Below are positions 8,801 through 15,806 of a DNA stretch of 34,529 nt, piece after piece. The translations under genes were made by a program, and so were the position numbers. Origin of the DNA: Brasilonema sp. CT11 (lineage in GTDB: Bacteria > Cyanobacteriota > Cyanobacteriia > Cyanobacteriales > Nostocaceae); contig NZ_JABXYX010000084.1 of NCBI RefSeq assembly GCF_017982655.1, positions 1 through 34,529 of the forward strand, in the 5' to 3' direction. Under the pieces are notes generated by a model. It searched no databases, was not told the DNA's origin, and saw only the letters and a list, made by a program, of their open reading frames with translations. The first letter of the stretch is position 1. Every line of letters begins with the position of its first letter.

Positions 8801-9440
8801 CAAACTGTGGGATTTAAATGGAAAATTGCCGTACAATCCATTCGTTCTCGGGGCAAAAGCTGAAGCTGTTAGGTTTAGTCCCGACAGCAAGTTTTTGGTT
8901 GCAGTTGGAGGAGAAGGCAAGGCAAAGCTGTGGAAAATTAAAGAACGACAACTGATAGAACTCAAGGGACATCAAGGTACTGTCTACGGAGTCAGTTTTA
9001 GCCCGAATAGCAACGAAGTTGTTACAGCTGGGGATGATGGCACGATCCGACGGTGGAATTTATCAGGAAAACCCTTGGCAGAACCATTAAAGACTTATCA
9101 GGGCAGTATCAAAAATATCAGTTTTAGCGACGACGGCAAGATACTTGCAACGGTTGGGTATAATGGCACAGTCAAACTATGGACTTCCTCAGGAAAACTA
9201 TTGGCAAACTTGAAAGGACATAATGGGATTGTCAGAAGTGTTAATTTTAGTAAGGATGGAACAAAGCTGATTACAGCTGGGGATGATGGCACGGCAAGAG
9301 TTTGGCATGTCAGATATTTAGATGAACTTATGCATGAAGGTTGTCATTTGTTGCGATATTACCTACTTACCCACGATCAAGCACAAAAAGAACTTCATGT
9401 GTGCCCAAGTTTTACAACAAAAAATGACAAGCGTGAGTGA
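5898..9440 (+). CDS. AAA-like NTPase with TM segment and 14 WD40 repeats
   Basis: The 1180-residue protein starts at the ATG overlapping the previous stop. An AAA_35-type NTPase occupies about 1-400, with Walker A NSRQMGKSSL at 49-58 and Walker B KIVIFIDEIDSV at about 141-152. A single hydrophobic helix, ISSAILLVSFIAAVVAGL, lies at about 437-454. From about 535 to 1140 there are 14 WD40 units, many ending DGTIKLW or DGTVKLW, enough for two seven-bladed propellers. A short C-terminal extension (LDELMHEGCHLLRYYL) is typical of cyanobacterial WD40 STAND proteins. The propellers probably sense a ligand or partner and the NTPase oligomerises, coupling to the protease encoded upstream. Unlike many relatives it carries no recognisable effector domain of its own. 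Confidence 0.9.
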   Translation: MISNSLSDLHYEYQVGGTLPADAPTYVKRQADEDLYEQLQAGEFCYIFNSRQMGKSSLRVQIMEQLQADGFACAVIDLNGIGTDITPEQLYAGVIDSLVSSLLVDGNFDLDNWWTHHHLLSPVQRLSLFIEEILLKKISKKIVIFIDEIDSVRSLKFSTDDFFALIRFCYNQRADKPAYKRLTFTLLGVAIPANLIQDERCTPFNIGQAIELNGFQLDEAQPLVQGLVGKVSNPDAVLEEVLAWTGGQPFLTQKLCKLIADGMEASEVKELVQRRIINNWEAQDEKQHLRTIRDRILKDNPLTLQLLGLYKQILQGEDIVADGKLEKIELRLSGLVVKKQGKLRVYNPIYEQVFNKDWVEQEQNKLRPYAEKLSAWLASDSQDKTQLLRADELRDALEWAEGKSLSVQDYQFLAASQQLEREEAQRQAQLQVKRLTVISSAILLVSFIAAVVAGLNAYQAQKATKLEQKVATALQQFEITPLESLFSAMLAAQDLKSQVKNEKDPAKYPTLSPLYALQTILDGNRQTNQINTYQEGVNSLRWFQGDTRIATGAEDGTIKIFDLKQTNHQIIIRASEKSIPITAIDFAPDESKFAAGSKDSSLNVWQTKSLKKLASISTEQETVNNVRFIDNDKIATSGKDGTIKLWNLSGKQLSLIQTIKAHKPCGTDNIKCDSHQPSIKSLNLSPDGKLITSAGDDREAKLWEIDGSEIRREPKVVFRGYKARINSVNFSPSCKNTTNPNCKIATASGDGMVKLWKLSGQELREFPAHLESVQVVRFGKTDDMLATANKNGTIKLWKLNESTSIQVDLLAEFRGHQGNIVSSRFTKNGEQFATAGKDDGTIRLWTVDNKEQFSVFQGHNKRINSVCFSPDGQEIATASDDGTVILWNISTKAKKILENHPGKSVKSVRFSKDGLIATAGSDGMIRLWYPKGQKKLKEFPANQGDTIKSVNFSPNGKLLATAGNDGTVKLWDLNGKLPYNPFVLGAKAEAVRFSPDSKFLVAVGGEGKAKLWKIKERQLIELKGHQGTVYGVSFSPNSNEVVTAGDDGTIRRWNLSGKPLAEPLKTYQGSIKNISFSDDGKILATVGYNGTVKLWTSSGKLLANLKGHNGIVRSVNFSKDGTKLITAGDDGTARVWHVRYLDELMHEGCHLLRYYLLTHDQAQKELHVCPSFTTKNDKRE

Positions 9441-9537
9441 ATTGTTCTGCCAGCCTCAATCAACTCGCAACAACACCTTTTCATTTTACATTTGATTAAG
9501 TTGAGCGATTTATGTTGGCATTTTGTAGTACCCAAGT

Positions 9538-9558
9538 TTGACAGCCTGTCTTTTGACA
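9538..9558 (+). promoter_or_regulatory. Candidate petJ promoter/operator region
   Basis: Two TTGACA hexamers lie 15 bp apart at 9538-9543 and 9553-9558, upstream of petJ. Between them is the near-perfect dyad GACAG-C-CTGTC at 9540-9550. The -10 element is not clear, so which hexamer is used cannot be decided. petJ is copper-regulated in many cyanobacteria, and a dyad overlapping a -35 box is where a repressor could bind. That functional reading is inference. Confidence 0.35.
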
Positions 9559-9627
9559 ACAAGTGCTGGATAACATCAAAATTATGGTGATTCTTAAAGA
9601 ATATGCCAATTCTCGGGAGAACACGGG

Positions 9628-9963
9628 ATGAAAAAGATTTTTTCAGTATTGTTGTTGGTGATGGTAATTTTTGCCTTTGCCTTCAATTCTCCAGCTCTTG
9701 CAGCAGACGCTGCTAAGGGAGCTAAACTCTTCAGTGCCAATTGCGCTCAGTGTCATGCGGGTGGGAAGAACTTAGTTAACGCTGCCAAAACCTTAAAAAA
9801 AGAGGCTTTGCAAAAGTTTGATATGTACTCAGAAGAAGCTATTATCACCCAAGTGACAAAAGGTAAAGGTGCCATGCCTGCCTTCAAAGGTCGTTTGAAA
9901 CCTGAGCAAATTGAAGATGTAGCAGCATATGTGCTCGGACAAGCTGATAATGGTTGGAAGTAA
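9628..9963 (+). CDS. petJ: Cytochrome c6
   Basis: The 111-residue precursor has a signal peptide ([19 protein letters not shown], cleavage likely after PALA at residue 25), so it is exported to the thylakoid lumen. The mature protein has the haem-attachment site CAQCH (Cys39, Cys42, His43) and the axial Met83 in GKGAMPAF. The C-terminus [18 protein letters not shown] is characteristic of cytochrome c6. It carries electrons from cytochrome b6f to photosystem I, and to cytochrome oxidase, as an alternative to plastocyanin. Length and all key residues are normal. It is monocistronic, with a hairpin terminator about 40 bp after the stop. Confidence 0.95.
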   Translation: MKKIFSVLLLVMVIFAFAFNSPALAADAAKGAKLFSANCAQCHAGGKNLVNAAKTLKKEALQKFDMYSEEAIITQVTKGKGAMPAFKGRLKPEQIEDVAAYVLGQADNGWK

Positions 9964-10002
9964 AAATCAGTACTAATTTTCTACGTAAAAATATCAGCTT
10001 GA

Positions 10003-10037
10003 TAGGTAGGGCGTTTGCCTTACCTACTATTTTGTTC
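10003..10037 (+). terminator. Rho-independent terminator after petJ
   Basis: TAGGTAGGGC pairs with GCCTTACCTA across a GTTT loop (one G-T wobble), followed by CTATTTTGTT. It lies 40 bp after the petJ stop and before the TPR gene, so petJ is probably transcribed alone. Confidence 0.7.
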
Positions 10038-10060
10038 TGCTAGCAATGTGAGACATTCTT

Positions 10061-11038
10061 ATGAATCGCTTGAATCGCTGTTTTCGATTCATGCTTGAGT
10101 TTGGTGTTGCTGTGGTACTTGCTTATTTTGTGCTGATTTCACCAATACACTTGTCAGCAACAGCCAGCACCCAAGTCACAGGGGATGACTTCTTTAAGAT
10201 GGGAGTCAAAAATGTGCTGAACGACAACTATCAGGAAGCTATCAAAGATTTCACTCAAGCAATTGATCGCCAGAGCAGTTTTGCTGCGGCTTATAGTAAT
10301 CGATGTTTCGCTTATCTTCAATTAGAAGATTATCAGAAGGCGGTAGCAGATTGCAACCAGGCGATAAAAAATGCGCCTGACGGTGCTGAGGCTTATGTGA
10401 ACCGGGGACTTGCCCAGTACAGACAGGGAAATTATCCGGCTGCGATCGCTGATAATAGTCAGGCGATGCTCCAGCAGGGAGCCACCCAAAGGGTGATCGC
10501 ACTCAAACCCTATGATTTCCGAGCCTACTATAACCGAGGGATTGCCAATGCTATGTTGGGAAATCACCAACAAGCAGTAGCAAACTATAATTCAGCCTTA
10601 AGTCAAATTTCTCCCTACCCTAGTCCTCTACTTGCGGATATTTACAATGACAGAGGGATATCTCGTTTCCAGTTGCAAGATTTCCAAGCAGCCAACCACG
10701 ACTTTTCTCTAGCAATTCGTCTCAATCCTCAGGATTATAGAGGTTACTTTAACCGAGGTTGTATTAGTGGCAAAAATGGAGATAACAAAAGTGCCATTCA
10801 GGATTTTACTGAGTCACTGAAGTTGAATCCTAACGATGCTAAAGCTTATTTTAACCGAGGTATAGCTTATCATGAGCTTGGTTATGAACAGGCTGCAATA
10901 CCAGACTTACAAAATGCGGTTAAATATTTTGCAACCTTGGGACAAACCACCTTATACGAAAAAACTTTAGGTTTGTTGAAGAATTTACGGCAGGAACTTT
11001 TATTTTTATCAGAAATAGCTCTTGTTTCATTTTGGTGA
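10061..11038 (+). CDS. Exported or membrane-anchored TPR protein
   Basis: The 325-residue protein has an N-terminal hydrophobic segment (FGVAVVLAYFVLISPIHLSA, about residues 15-34) that serves as a signal peptide or anchor. About seven tetratricopeptide repeats follow, such as AAYSNRCFAYLQLEDYQKAV and AYFNRGIAYHELGYEQAAI. TPR arrays are scaffolds for protein-protein contact; the partner is unknown. Residues 136-145 (MLQQGATQRV) interrupt the third repeat between NSQA and IALKP and correspond to a 30-bp in-frame insertion. Without it the repeat would be a perfect consensus. A strong shared terminator separates it from the convergent GAF-TPR gene. Confidence 0.85.
   Translation: MNRLNRCFRFMLEFGVAVVLAYFVLISPIHLSATASTQVTGDDFFKMGVKNVLNDNYQEAIKDFTQAIDRQSSFAAAYSNRCFAYLQLEDYQKAVADCNQAIKNAPDGAEAYVNRGLAQYRQGNYPAAIADNSQAMLQQGATQRVIALKPYDFRAYYNRGIANAMLGNHQQAVANYNSALSQISPYPSPLLADIYNDRGISRFQLQDFQAANHDFSLAIRLNPQDYRGYFNRGCISGKNGDNKSAIQDFTESLKLNPNDAKAYFNRGIAYHELGYEQAAIPDLQNAVKYFATLGQTTLYEKTLGLLKNLRQELLFLSEIALVSFW
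10466..10495. repeat. 30-bp in-frame small dispersed repeat in a TPR unit
   Basis: The segment starts ATGCTCCAGCAGGG and ends CCACCCAAAGGGTG. It splits an otherwise canonical TPR (NSQA then IALKP) and adds exactly ten residues. The base composition and the self-complementary CACCC/GGGTG parts look like the small dispersed repeats described for Nostoc-type genomes. It is recognised from the disrupted protein periodicity; other copies of this exact element are not obvious in this window. Confidence 0.45.
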
Positions 11039-11054
11039 GCTTTTCTTGGGTGAG

Positions 11055-11104
11055 AAATTAAACTGAGAGAGTTTTTCGATTGAAAAATCCTCTCAGTTTA
11101 ATTT
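11055..11104. terminator. Bidirectional terminator between convergent genes
   Basis: AAATTAAACTGAGAGA pairs perfectly with TCTCTCAGTTTAATTT apart from one inserted base. The loop region contains TTTTTC and GAAAAA, which extends the stem. It lies between the 3' ends of the convergent TPR and GAF-TPR genes and has A/T tracts on both sides, so it can stop transcription from either direction. Confidence 0.85.
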
Positions 11105-11108
11105 CTAC

Positions 11109-12809
11109 TTACATCTGTTCGCTAGAAAGCTTAGGTAGTTGCTCAATCGCTTTTGACCAAACTCTTTTGTAATCTTCAATAGCACCGCTATAATCTTTTA
11201 GCTTAGAGCGGGCGTTACCCCGGCTAATATAAGCTTTAGCATCGTTAGGATTGAGCTGTAGAAAGTGGGTGTAATCTTCAATTGCACTATGGTAGTCTTT
11301 TAGCCGAGAGCGAGCATTAGCTCGATTTATGTAAGCTTCGGCATGATTGGAATTCAATTTCAGACACTGAGTGTAATCTTTAATTGCGGCAGTGTAATCT
11401 TCTAACTCACAATAAACATTGCCTCGGCTAATGTAAGTCTTAGCATCATTCGGATTTATCCACAAGCACTGAGTATAATCATCGATGGCACCAGTGTAAT
11501 CTTTGAGTAGAAAACGAGCATTTCCCCGGCTGACATATACTTGTGGATCGTGAGGATCCATCTTCAAAGATTGTGTGTAATCCTCGATCGCGCCACTATA
11601 ATCATTCAAATCACAACGAGCATTACCCCGTTGAATATATAACTTGGCTTGATCAGAACTTAGTAACAGAGTAGCGGTACTTTCTTCAGGCTGATATTGG
11701 GTGTTATTTAAGGTAACGTAACCTTCCGCATCGTCAGAATTAAATGGCAGATACTGGATGCTATCCTCAAATGTGTTACTGTCATTTTCCAACATAGAGT
11801 GAGTGTGAGTCTGGCTGATATTGATATCACTGTCCATATCCATATCAGTGGAATGGAGTTCCAAATAATGGGTGTGTTCTACAACTGCTTCTTTTTTCTC
11901 AACTTCAGAGTAAGTAAACCCCATATCACCAGGAATCGAATTGTGAGGATGAGAGTGCATGGCTCTACTGTAATCTGCAACTGCTCCTTTGTAGTCTCCT
12001 AACTCAAAGCGGAGTAACCCCCGATTTTGGCGAGCTTCAACATCGTTAGGATTGAATTGCAGATACTTATCAAAATCCATCATTGCACCTTGGTAATCTC
12101 CTACCTTTTGACGGGCAAGCCCTCGGTTATAGTAAGCCTTAAAGCCGTTGGGATTGAGCCTCAAGAACTCGTTAAAGTCTAGAATGGCTCCTTTGTAGTC
12201 TCCTTTTTGAGCCTTTTCTTCTCCTCGGCGGTAGAAGACTTCAATAAAATCGTGTTGCTGACGAAGCTGTTGTGCTGCCTGCTGTTGTTGAATAATAGTA
12301 TGTGATAAAGTTATCGCATGGCGTCGCAACTCAAATTGTGCCATGACCTGACTACTCAATGCCCGTAGTCCTTCCACCTGTTCCAGACTCAAATCCCGAG
12401 GCATAACATCAATGACGCATAGCGATCCAAGTCTAAATCCCTCAGGTGTAATCAGGGGTGCGCCAGCGTAGAAACGAATGTTCGGATCACCGAGTACCAA
12501 GGGGTTTGTTGCAAACCTAGAGTCTGCTAACGCATTTCTGACAATTAATGGTTTTTGCTGCAAAATGGTGTAAGCGCAGAATGCAAGATCCCGACTTGTT
12601 TCAGGTGCTGTTAAACCCACCTTCGATTTAAACCACTGCCGACTCCCATCAACAAGGCTAATGATGGCAATTGGAGTATGACAAATTTGTGCAGCGAGGA
12701 AGGTTAAATCGTCGAAGACTTTTTCCGGATGAGTGTCAAGAATTTGATACTGGCGCAGTGCATTGAGTCTATCCAATTCATTGTTAGGCAGTGGGGGTTG
12801 TGAGTTCAT
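11109..12809 (-). CDS. GAF-domain protein with two TPR blocks
   Basis: The 566-residue protein has a GAF domain at about 20-160, with LDTHPEKVFDDLTFLAAQIC, IAIISLVDGSRQWFKSKVG, FCAYTI and APLITPEGFRLGSLCVID. This GAF subtype commonly precedes histidine-kinase or cyclase outputs. A short coiled coil (IIQQQQAAQQLRQQHD) leads to three TPRs, an acidic linker of about 90 residues, and five more TPRs ending at the C-terminus. No kinase, cyclase or Cys of a bilin lyase site is seen, so it is probably a ligand- or redox-sensing scaffold. The ATG at 12809 is preferred over an upstream TTG at 12830 with no ribosome-binding site. It is cytoplasmic, with no signal peptide. Confidence 0.85.
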   Translation of the reverse strand: MNSQPPLPNNELDRLNALRQYQILDTHPEKVFDDLTFLAAQICHTPIAIISLVDGSRQWFKSKVGLTAPETSRDLAFCAYTILQQKPLIVRNALADSRFATNPLVLGDPNIRFYAGAPLITPEGFRLGSLCVIDVMPRDLSLEQVEGLRALSSQVMAQFELRRHAITLSHTIIQQQQAAQQLRQQHDFIEVFYRRGEEKAQKGDYKGAILDFNEFLRLNPNGFKAYYNRGLARQKVGDYQGAMMDFDKYLQFNPNDVEARQNRGLLRFELGDYKGAVADYSRAMHSHPHNSIPGDMGFTYSEVEKKEAVVEHTHYLELHSTDMDMDSDINISQTHTHSMLENDSNTFEDSIQYLPFNSDDAEGYVTLNNTQYQPEESTATLLLSSDQAKLYIQRGNARCDLNDYSGAIEDYTQSLKMDPHDPQVYVSRGNARFLLKDYTGAIDDYTQCLWINPNDAKTYISRGNVYCELEDYTAAIKDYTQCLKLNSNHAEAYINRANARSRLKDYHSAIEDYTHFLQLNPNDAKAYISRGNARSKLKDYSGAIEDYKRVWSKAIEQLPKLSSEQM

Positions 12810-13230
12810 CTTTCTTTGATAGATTTTCAAAGGTTGGTTTCTGAAAAAATGTATTTTATCAATAACAGGTAGTTTTATCTAAGTGGTATTCTGCTTATCC
12901 AGTACTTAAAGACACTCAATTTACTTGTGCTATGCGAGTGAAAAAGCCCTTTGAACTGGTTAATTACTGGCTGCTAAAGCGGTTAAAGTCAATATCCTGT
13001 TAAAAACCAGATCCAAATTGTGACTCATTTCAAATTTAGTATCTAACATTCTGTGTATCCGAAATAACACTCTTTGGTCATCATAATTAATAATACAATT
13101 ATTACATCTACTTTTAGGTAGATTTTCGATTGGGAATGATCTTTTTGTTTCATGCTCAATCAGAACAGAAGGTTTAGTACCTAGACAATGGAGACACTTA
13201 CACGTTTGAGGTATCTAAAAATCAATAACA
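12810..13230. other. Non-coding stretch upstream of the GAF-TPR gene
   Basis: This is 420 bp of A+T-rich sequence with no convincing ORF on either strand. It must contain the promoter of the minus-strand GAF-TPR gene, but no hexamer pair stands out. A weak inverted repeat around 13089-13104 (AATAAT...ATTATT) is the only structure noted. Confidence 0.4.
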
Positions 13231-13260
13231 TTGACATTTAGCCTGATGTATGCATACATT
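13231..13260 (+). promoter_or_regulatory. Sigma-70-type promoter overlapping a 14-bp palindrome
   Basis: A consensus TTGACA at 13231-13236 is followed after 18 bp by TACATT at 13255-13260. The perfect palindrome ATGTATGCATACAT occupies 13246-13259 and covers most of the -10 element, which is where an operator for a dimeric repressor would lie. The promoter points toward a short unit that ends in a strong terminator at 13467-13511. Confidence 0.6.
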
Positions 13261-13357
13261 TATTAAATCTAGCAGGTAACTTGATCGGTTCACTTTGGCA
13301 TTTACCTTACTAAGTATAAATGAATTAACTATGAATGCTAATAAAATTCCTAGATGA

Positions 13358-13480
13358 ATGTTTGAAAAAATTTATGGTTTTCCTAGAGGAGTACTTATTA
13401 AAAAGTATTTAGTTAGTCCTAATACGTCTGAAGAATACCATTTTCCGGATAACTATAGTTTTTGTGAAAAAACTTCTTGA
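13358..13480 (+). CDS. Possible 40-residue small protein or part of an ncRNA
   Basis: An ORF begins MFEKIYGFPRGVLIKKYLVS and ends FCEKTS, with its stop inside the left arm of a terminator. It lies about 90 bp after the palindrome-overlapping promoter. An 8-codon frame (13331-13357, MNANKIPR) stops just before it as TGAATG, which could couple translation or act as a leader. No clear ribosome-binding site precedes the ATG and I recognise no homologue. The unit may therefore be a small regulatory RNA rather than an mRNA. The compact promoter-ORF-terminator arrangement is the reason for listing it. Confidence 0.3.
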   Translation: MFEKIYGFPRGVLIKKYLVSPNTSEEYHFPDNYSFCEKTS

Positions 13481-13511
13481 AGCAGGACAGAAATACTTCA
13501 AGAAGTTTTTT
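13467..13511. terminator. Strong bidirectional terminator
   Basis: AAAAAACTTCTTGAAG at 13467-13482 pairs perfectly with CTTCAAGAAGTTTTTT at 13496-13511 around a 13-base loop. The T run ends the plus-strand unit from 13231, and the A run provides a T tract on the minus strand for the methyltransferase gene ending at 13551. Confidence 0.9.
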
Positions 13512-13550
13512 TACTATGAAATATGTTGATAATTCTTTCCACAGTCTATT

Positions 13551-14246
13551 TTACAGACTTGTCATGACTTGAGCTAACTCATTAGATAAATCAACTCTAG
13601 ATTCTTGAGACTTTTGAAATAAAACACCAGCTAAAAAGTAATAATCGCCAGAATAGAAAGCCATTTTGTTTTTTCGTAATTTTTCTATGTGTTTCTTCAC
13701 TTTTGGCTCAGAGCTATAGTAGCCAAATTGCAAAGGTAAAACCACGAAATTCTTTACATAGTAACCGTTGGCTCTTGCGTGATGAATTGTACTTTCTGGG
13801 TTAGAAAAGCTAGAGACTAAAAGTAATACATTCTCATAACCTAATGATAAGAGTTCGTTGGTAACTGTTGCTCCATCTTCTCCACCAAATAACAAAGGTA
13901 TATAAATATCATTATCTGGTGCTGGGATATAAGGTGGATTAGCTACTAAATACTCTGCTTCGCGTTGAGAAGAATCAAACAAACAGGAATTATAGATGAT
14001 GTATTTATGACCAAGATTATATTCATCTATTGTTGAATTTGCCGCTTTCCAAGCAGAAGGATTTAATTCAAATCCATGTATCACACCATCAAACCTGTTT
14101 TTCAAAAGTGAATTAATAACAGGGCTACCATCTCCGGAGCCAAATTCAACAACACATTCCGATTTTTTACAATCTCTAAAAACTAAATTTTCTAAGCAGT
14201 TGGAATAGAAATTAGATTCTTCCGGGCAATAAAAGATGTCTTTCAT
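13551..14246 (-). CDS. SAM-dependent methyltransferase, NPPY type
   Basis: The 231-residue protein has a Rossmann-type SAM motif, CVVEFGSGDGSPVI, at about residues 30-44. The motif LVANPPYIPAP resembles motif IV of N-methyltransferases of the HemK/PrmC and DNA adenine type. The NPPY places the target at a nitrogen of an amide or base. It is short, with no target-recognition domain, so a restriction-type DNA methylase is unlikely; a protein or small-molecule substrate is more likely. The ATG at 14246 is preferred over TTG at 14273, since a GAAAG box precedes it. It lies downstream of the diiron enzyme on the same strand with a 167-bp gap and could share a transcript. Confidence 0.75.
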   Translation of the reverse strand: MKDIFYCPEESNFYSNCLENLVFRDCKKSECVVEFGSGDGSPVINSLLKNRFDGVIHGFELNPSAWKAANSTIDEYNLGHKYIIYNSCLFDSSQREAEYLVANPPYIPAPDNDIYIPLLFGGEDGATVTNELLSLGYENVLLLVSSFSNPESTIHHARANGYYVKNFVVLPLQFGYYSSEPKVKKHIEKLRKNKMAFYSGDYYFLAGVLFQKSQESRVDLSNELAQVMTSL

Positions 14247-14413
14247 TTGACTTTCACTATCTGTAAATAACAATTGTTATCATGGGCAGTGCTCACCCTA
14301 AAAGGTATTTGCAAAAAGGCAAGCACAAACTGTACCTAAGCCAAGCAATTGATGACTCAAGAAATAGTTTGCTTTTAAGTAAAGACCAATTAGCTTCTAA
14401 CTTTTAACATGTC

Positions 14414-15529
14414 TTACATAGATGAGGCGACTTGTTCTGCTTCACGTATTGATTGGACAACAGCAATAGCCGCGCGATCGCCCATCAGCTTTTCTTGGTC
14501 GTACCCCAACACCAGTTCCCACGCCTCATTGGGATACATTTGGGCTAAAGGTAAAGCCACATCATCCAACATCCAGCGTCCGTGGCGTTCATCTTCCCGA
14601 ATGTGCAATTCCCAATAACCCATCGCTGCGTCAGATAGTCCAAGTCTTTGTGCTGCAGCAAGATAGTTTCTATAAGCCGCAGGTCCTGCTATCTCAAAAT
14701 AGGTTAACCCACCACTATACCGTAGGAAATGACGCTTGCACTCAGTCAGTAGAAAGTTCTGATTAGCGCAGCCGAGAACTTCCCAAGGAACTAAATCGAA
14801 ATATCCTTCTGGTTCAGTATTCATCCCAAATTCAGTCAGCATTTGGGCAAAAAATGTAGAGTGCTTGCGAGAAAAACGACCGTTGCCGTACTCTTCCAAC
14901 AGGACTCGCACCAAAGTACACTGTACTTGATTAGCAGCGCCACCCAAAATGCGGGAAAGACGACTACCTTCCACTAAACCGTCAAACGAGCCAATAGCCA
15001 GTAAGTGACGGTAGCCAGCCTCGCTCATTTCCTCCCGGATGTAGCGACTATCTTCTGATAAAGGCGGTTCTAAATCGTAAGCACCACGCTCAATGAGAGC
15101 TTGCTTAACATCTAGTTGTTGCAATGCAGCCACATCGATTTGTCCAAGTTCCCACTCTTGCCAAGCTGTCTCAATTTGGTCACGCACCTTATACAAGTAA
15201 GGAGAACGCTCGTTTACGTAGTGGCGTAGGTCATCGTACCAAAACAGATTCAATCGATTAATACGATAAAGAACGCGCTGGAGAAAACGATGAGCTGCAT
15301 CATCACCAGCACCATTTTGATAAGCAGCAGAAATCGCTACACCGAGTGTGTGTTCAAACTCGTTCTTCTGTGAAGGTTCTGCTTCTAATTTTTTATCTAA
15401 ATTTTCTGTTGCCAGCAGTTTTATAAATTGCTGCTCAGCAAGGTCGTAATTTATACTTGTTCCTTCTTTGATATGCGTACTTTTTGCTTCAACCTTGGCA
15501 AGAGGAGATATCATTAAATTGCTTTGCAT
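14414..15529 (-). CDS. Haem-oxygenase-like diiron oxidase (iron-containing redox enzyme)
   Basis: The 371-residue, all-helical protein fits the iron-containing redox enzyme/HDO family. The likely metal ligands are Glu213 and His223 (LLEEYGNG...RKHSTFF), Glu279 in TYFEIAGP, and His309, Asp313 and His316 in ELHIREDERHG, a complete six-ligand set as in UndA and SznF-type enzymes. Family members use O2 to oxidise nitrogen or cleave C-C bonds in small metabolites. A poorly conserved N-terminal extension of about 55 residues precedes the core; an alternative ATG lies at 15514. The substrate cannot be assigned, but the neighbouring methyltransferase would fit a small tailoring pathway. Confidence 0.8.
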   Translation of the reverse strand: MQSNLMISPLAKVEAKSTHIKEGTSINYDLAEQQFIKLLATENLDKKLEAEPSQKNEFEHTLGVAISAAYQNGAGDDAAHRFLQRVLYRINRLNLFWYDDLRHYVNERSPYLYKVRDQIETAWQEWELGQIDVAALQQLDVKQALIERGAYDLEPPLSEDSRYIREEMSEAGYRHLLAIGSFDGLVEGSRLSRILGGAANQVQCTLVRVLLEEYGNGRFSRKHSTFFAQMLTEFGMNTEPEGYFDLVPWEVLGCANQNFLLTECKRHFLRYSGGLTYFEIAGPAAYRNYLAAAQRLGLSDAAMGYWELHIREDERHGRWMLDDVALPLAQMYPNEAWELVLGYDQEKLMGDRAAIAVVQSIREAEQVASSM

Positions 15530-15691
15530 GGAACATTTAGCTAGTAAAAGCTGCTATGAAATTATTTCAGCGTGTACTATCTAGATTTCCATGAAGTCAA
15601 TTTAACTACCTCTGCCGTGAGTGATAAAGAAAAATTAAGTTTATGATAAGAAATTCAGTATACAGGCATACAAAAATCTGGAGATGGGGAG

Positions 15692-15707
15692 ATTCAAAAT
15701 TTTGAAT
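15692..15707. repeat. 16-bp perfect palindrome
   Basis: ATTCAAAATTTTGAAT lies in the gap between the diiron enzyme start and the ftsI end, followed by another TTTTGAATT copy. Such A+T palindromes are common intergenic filler in this group of cyanobacteria. The rest of the 277-bp gap also contains a TCCGCTCTTGCGGA hairpin and no gene. Confidence 0.5.
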
Positions 15708-15806
15708 TTTGAATTGATATGTCTGCTTGTCACGCCAGTCCGCTCTTGCGGAGGATACCGAACTCTTGGGACAACTCTTGGCACAAAGGCGCTACTCCGC
15801 TTTTGT

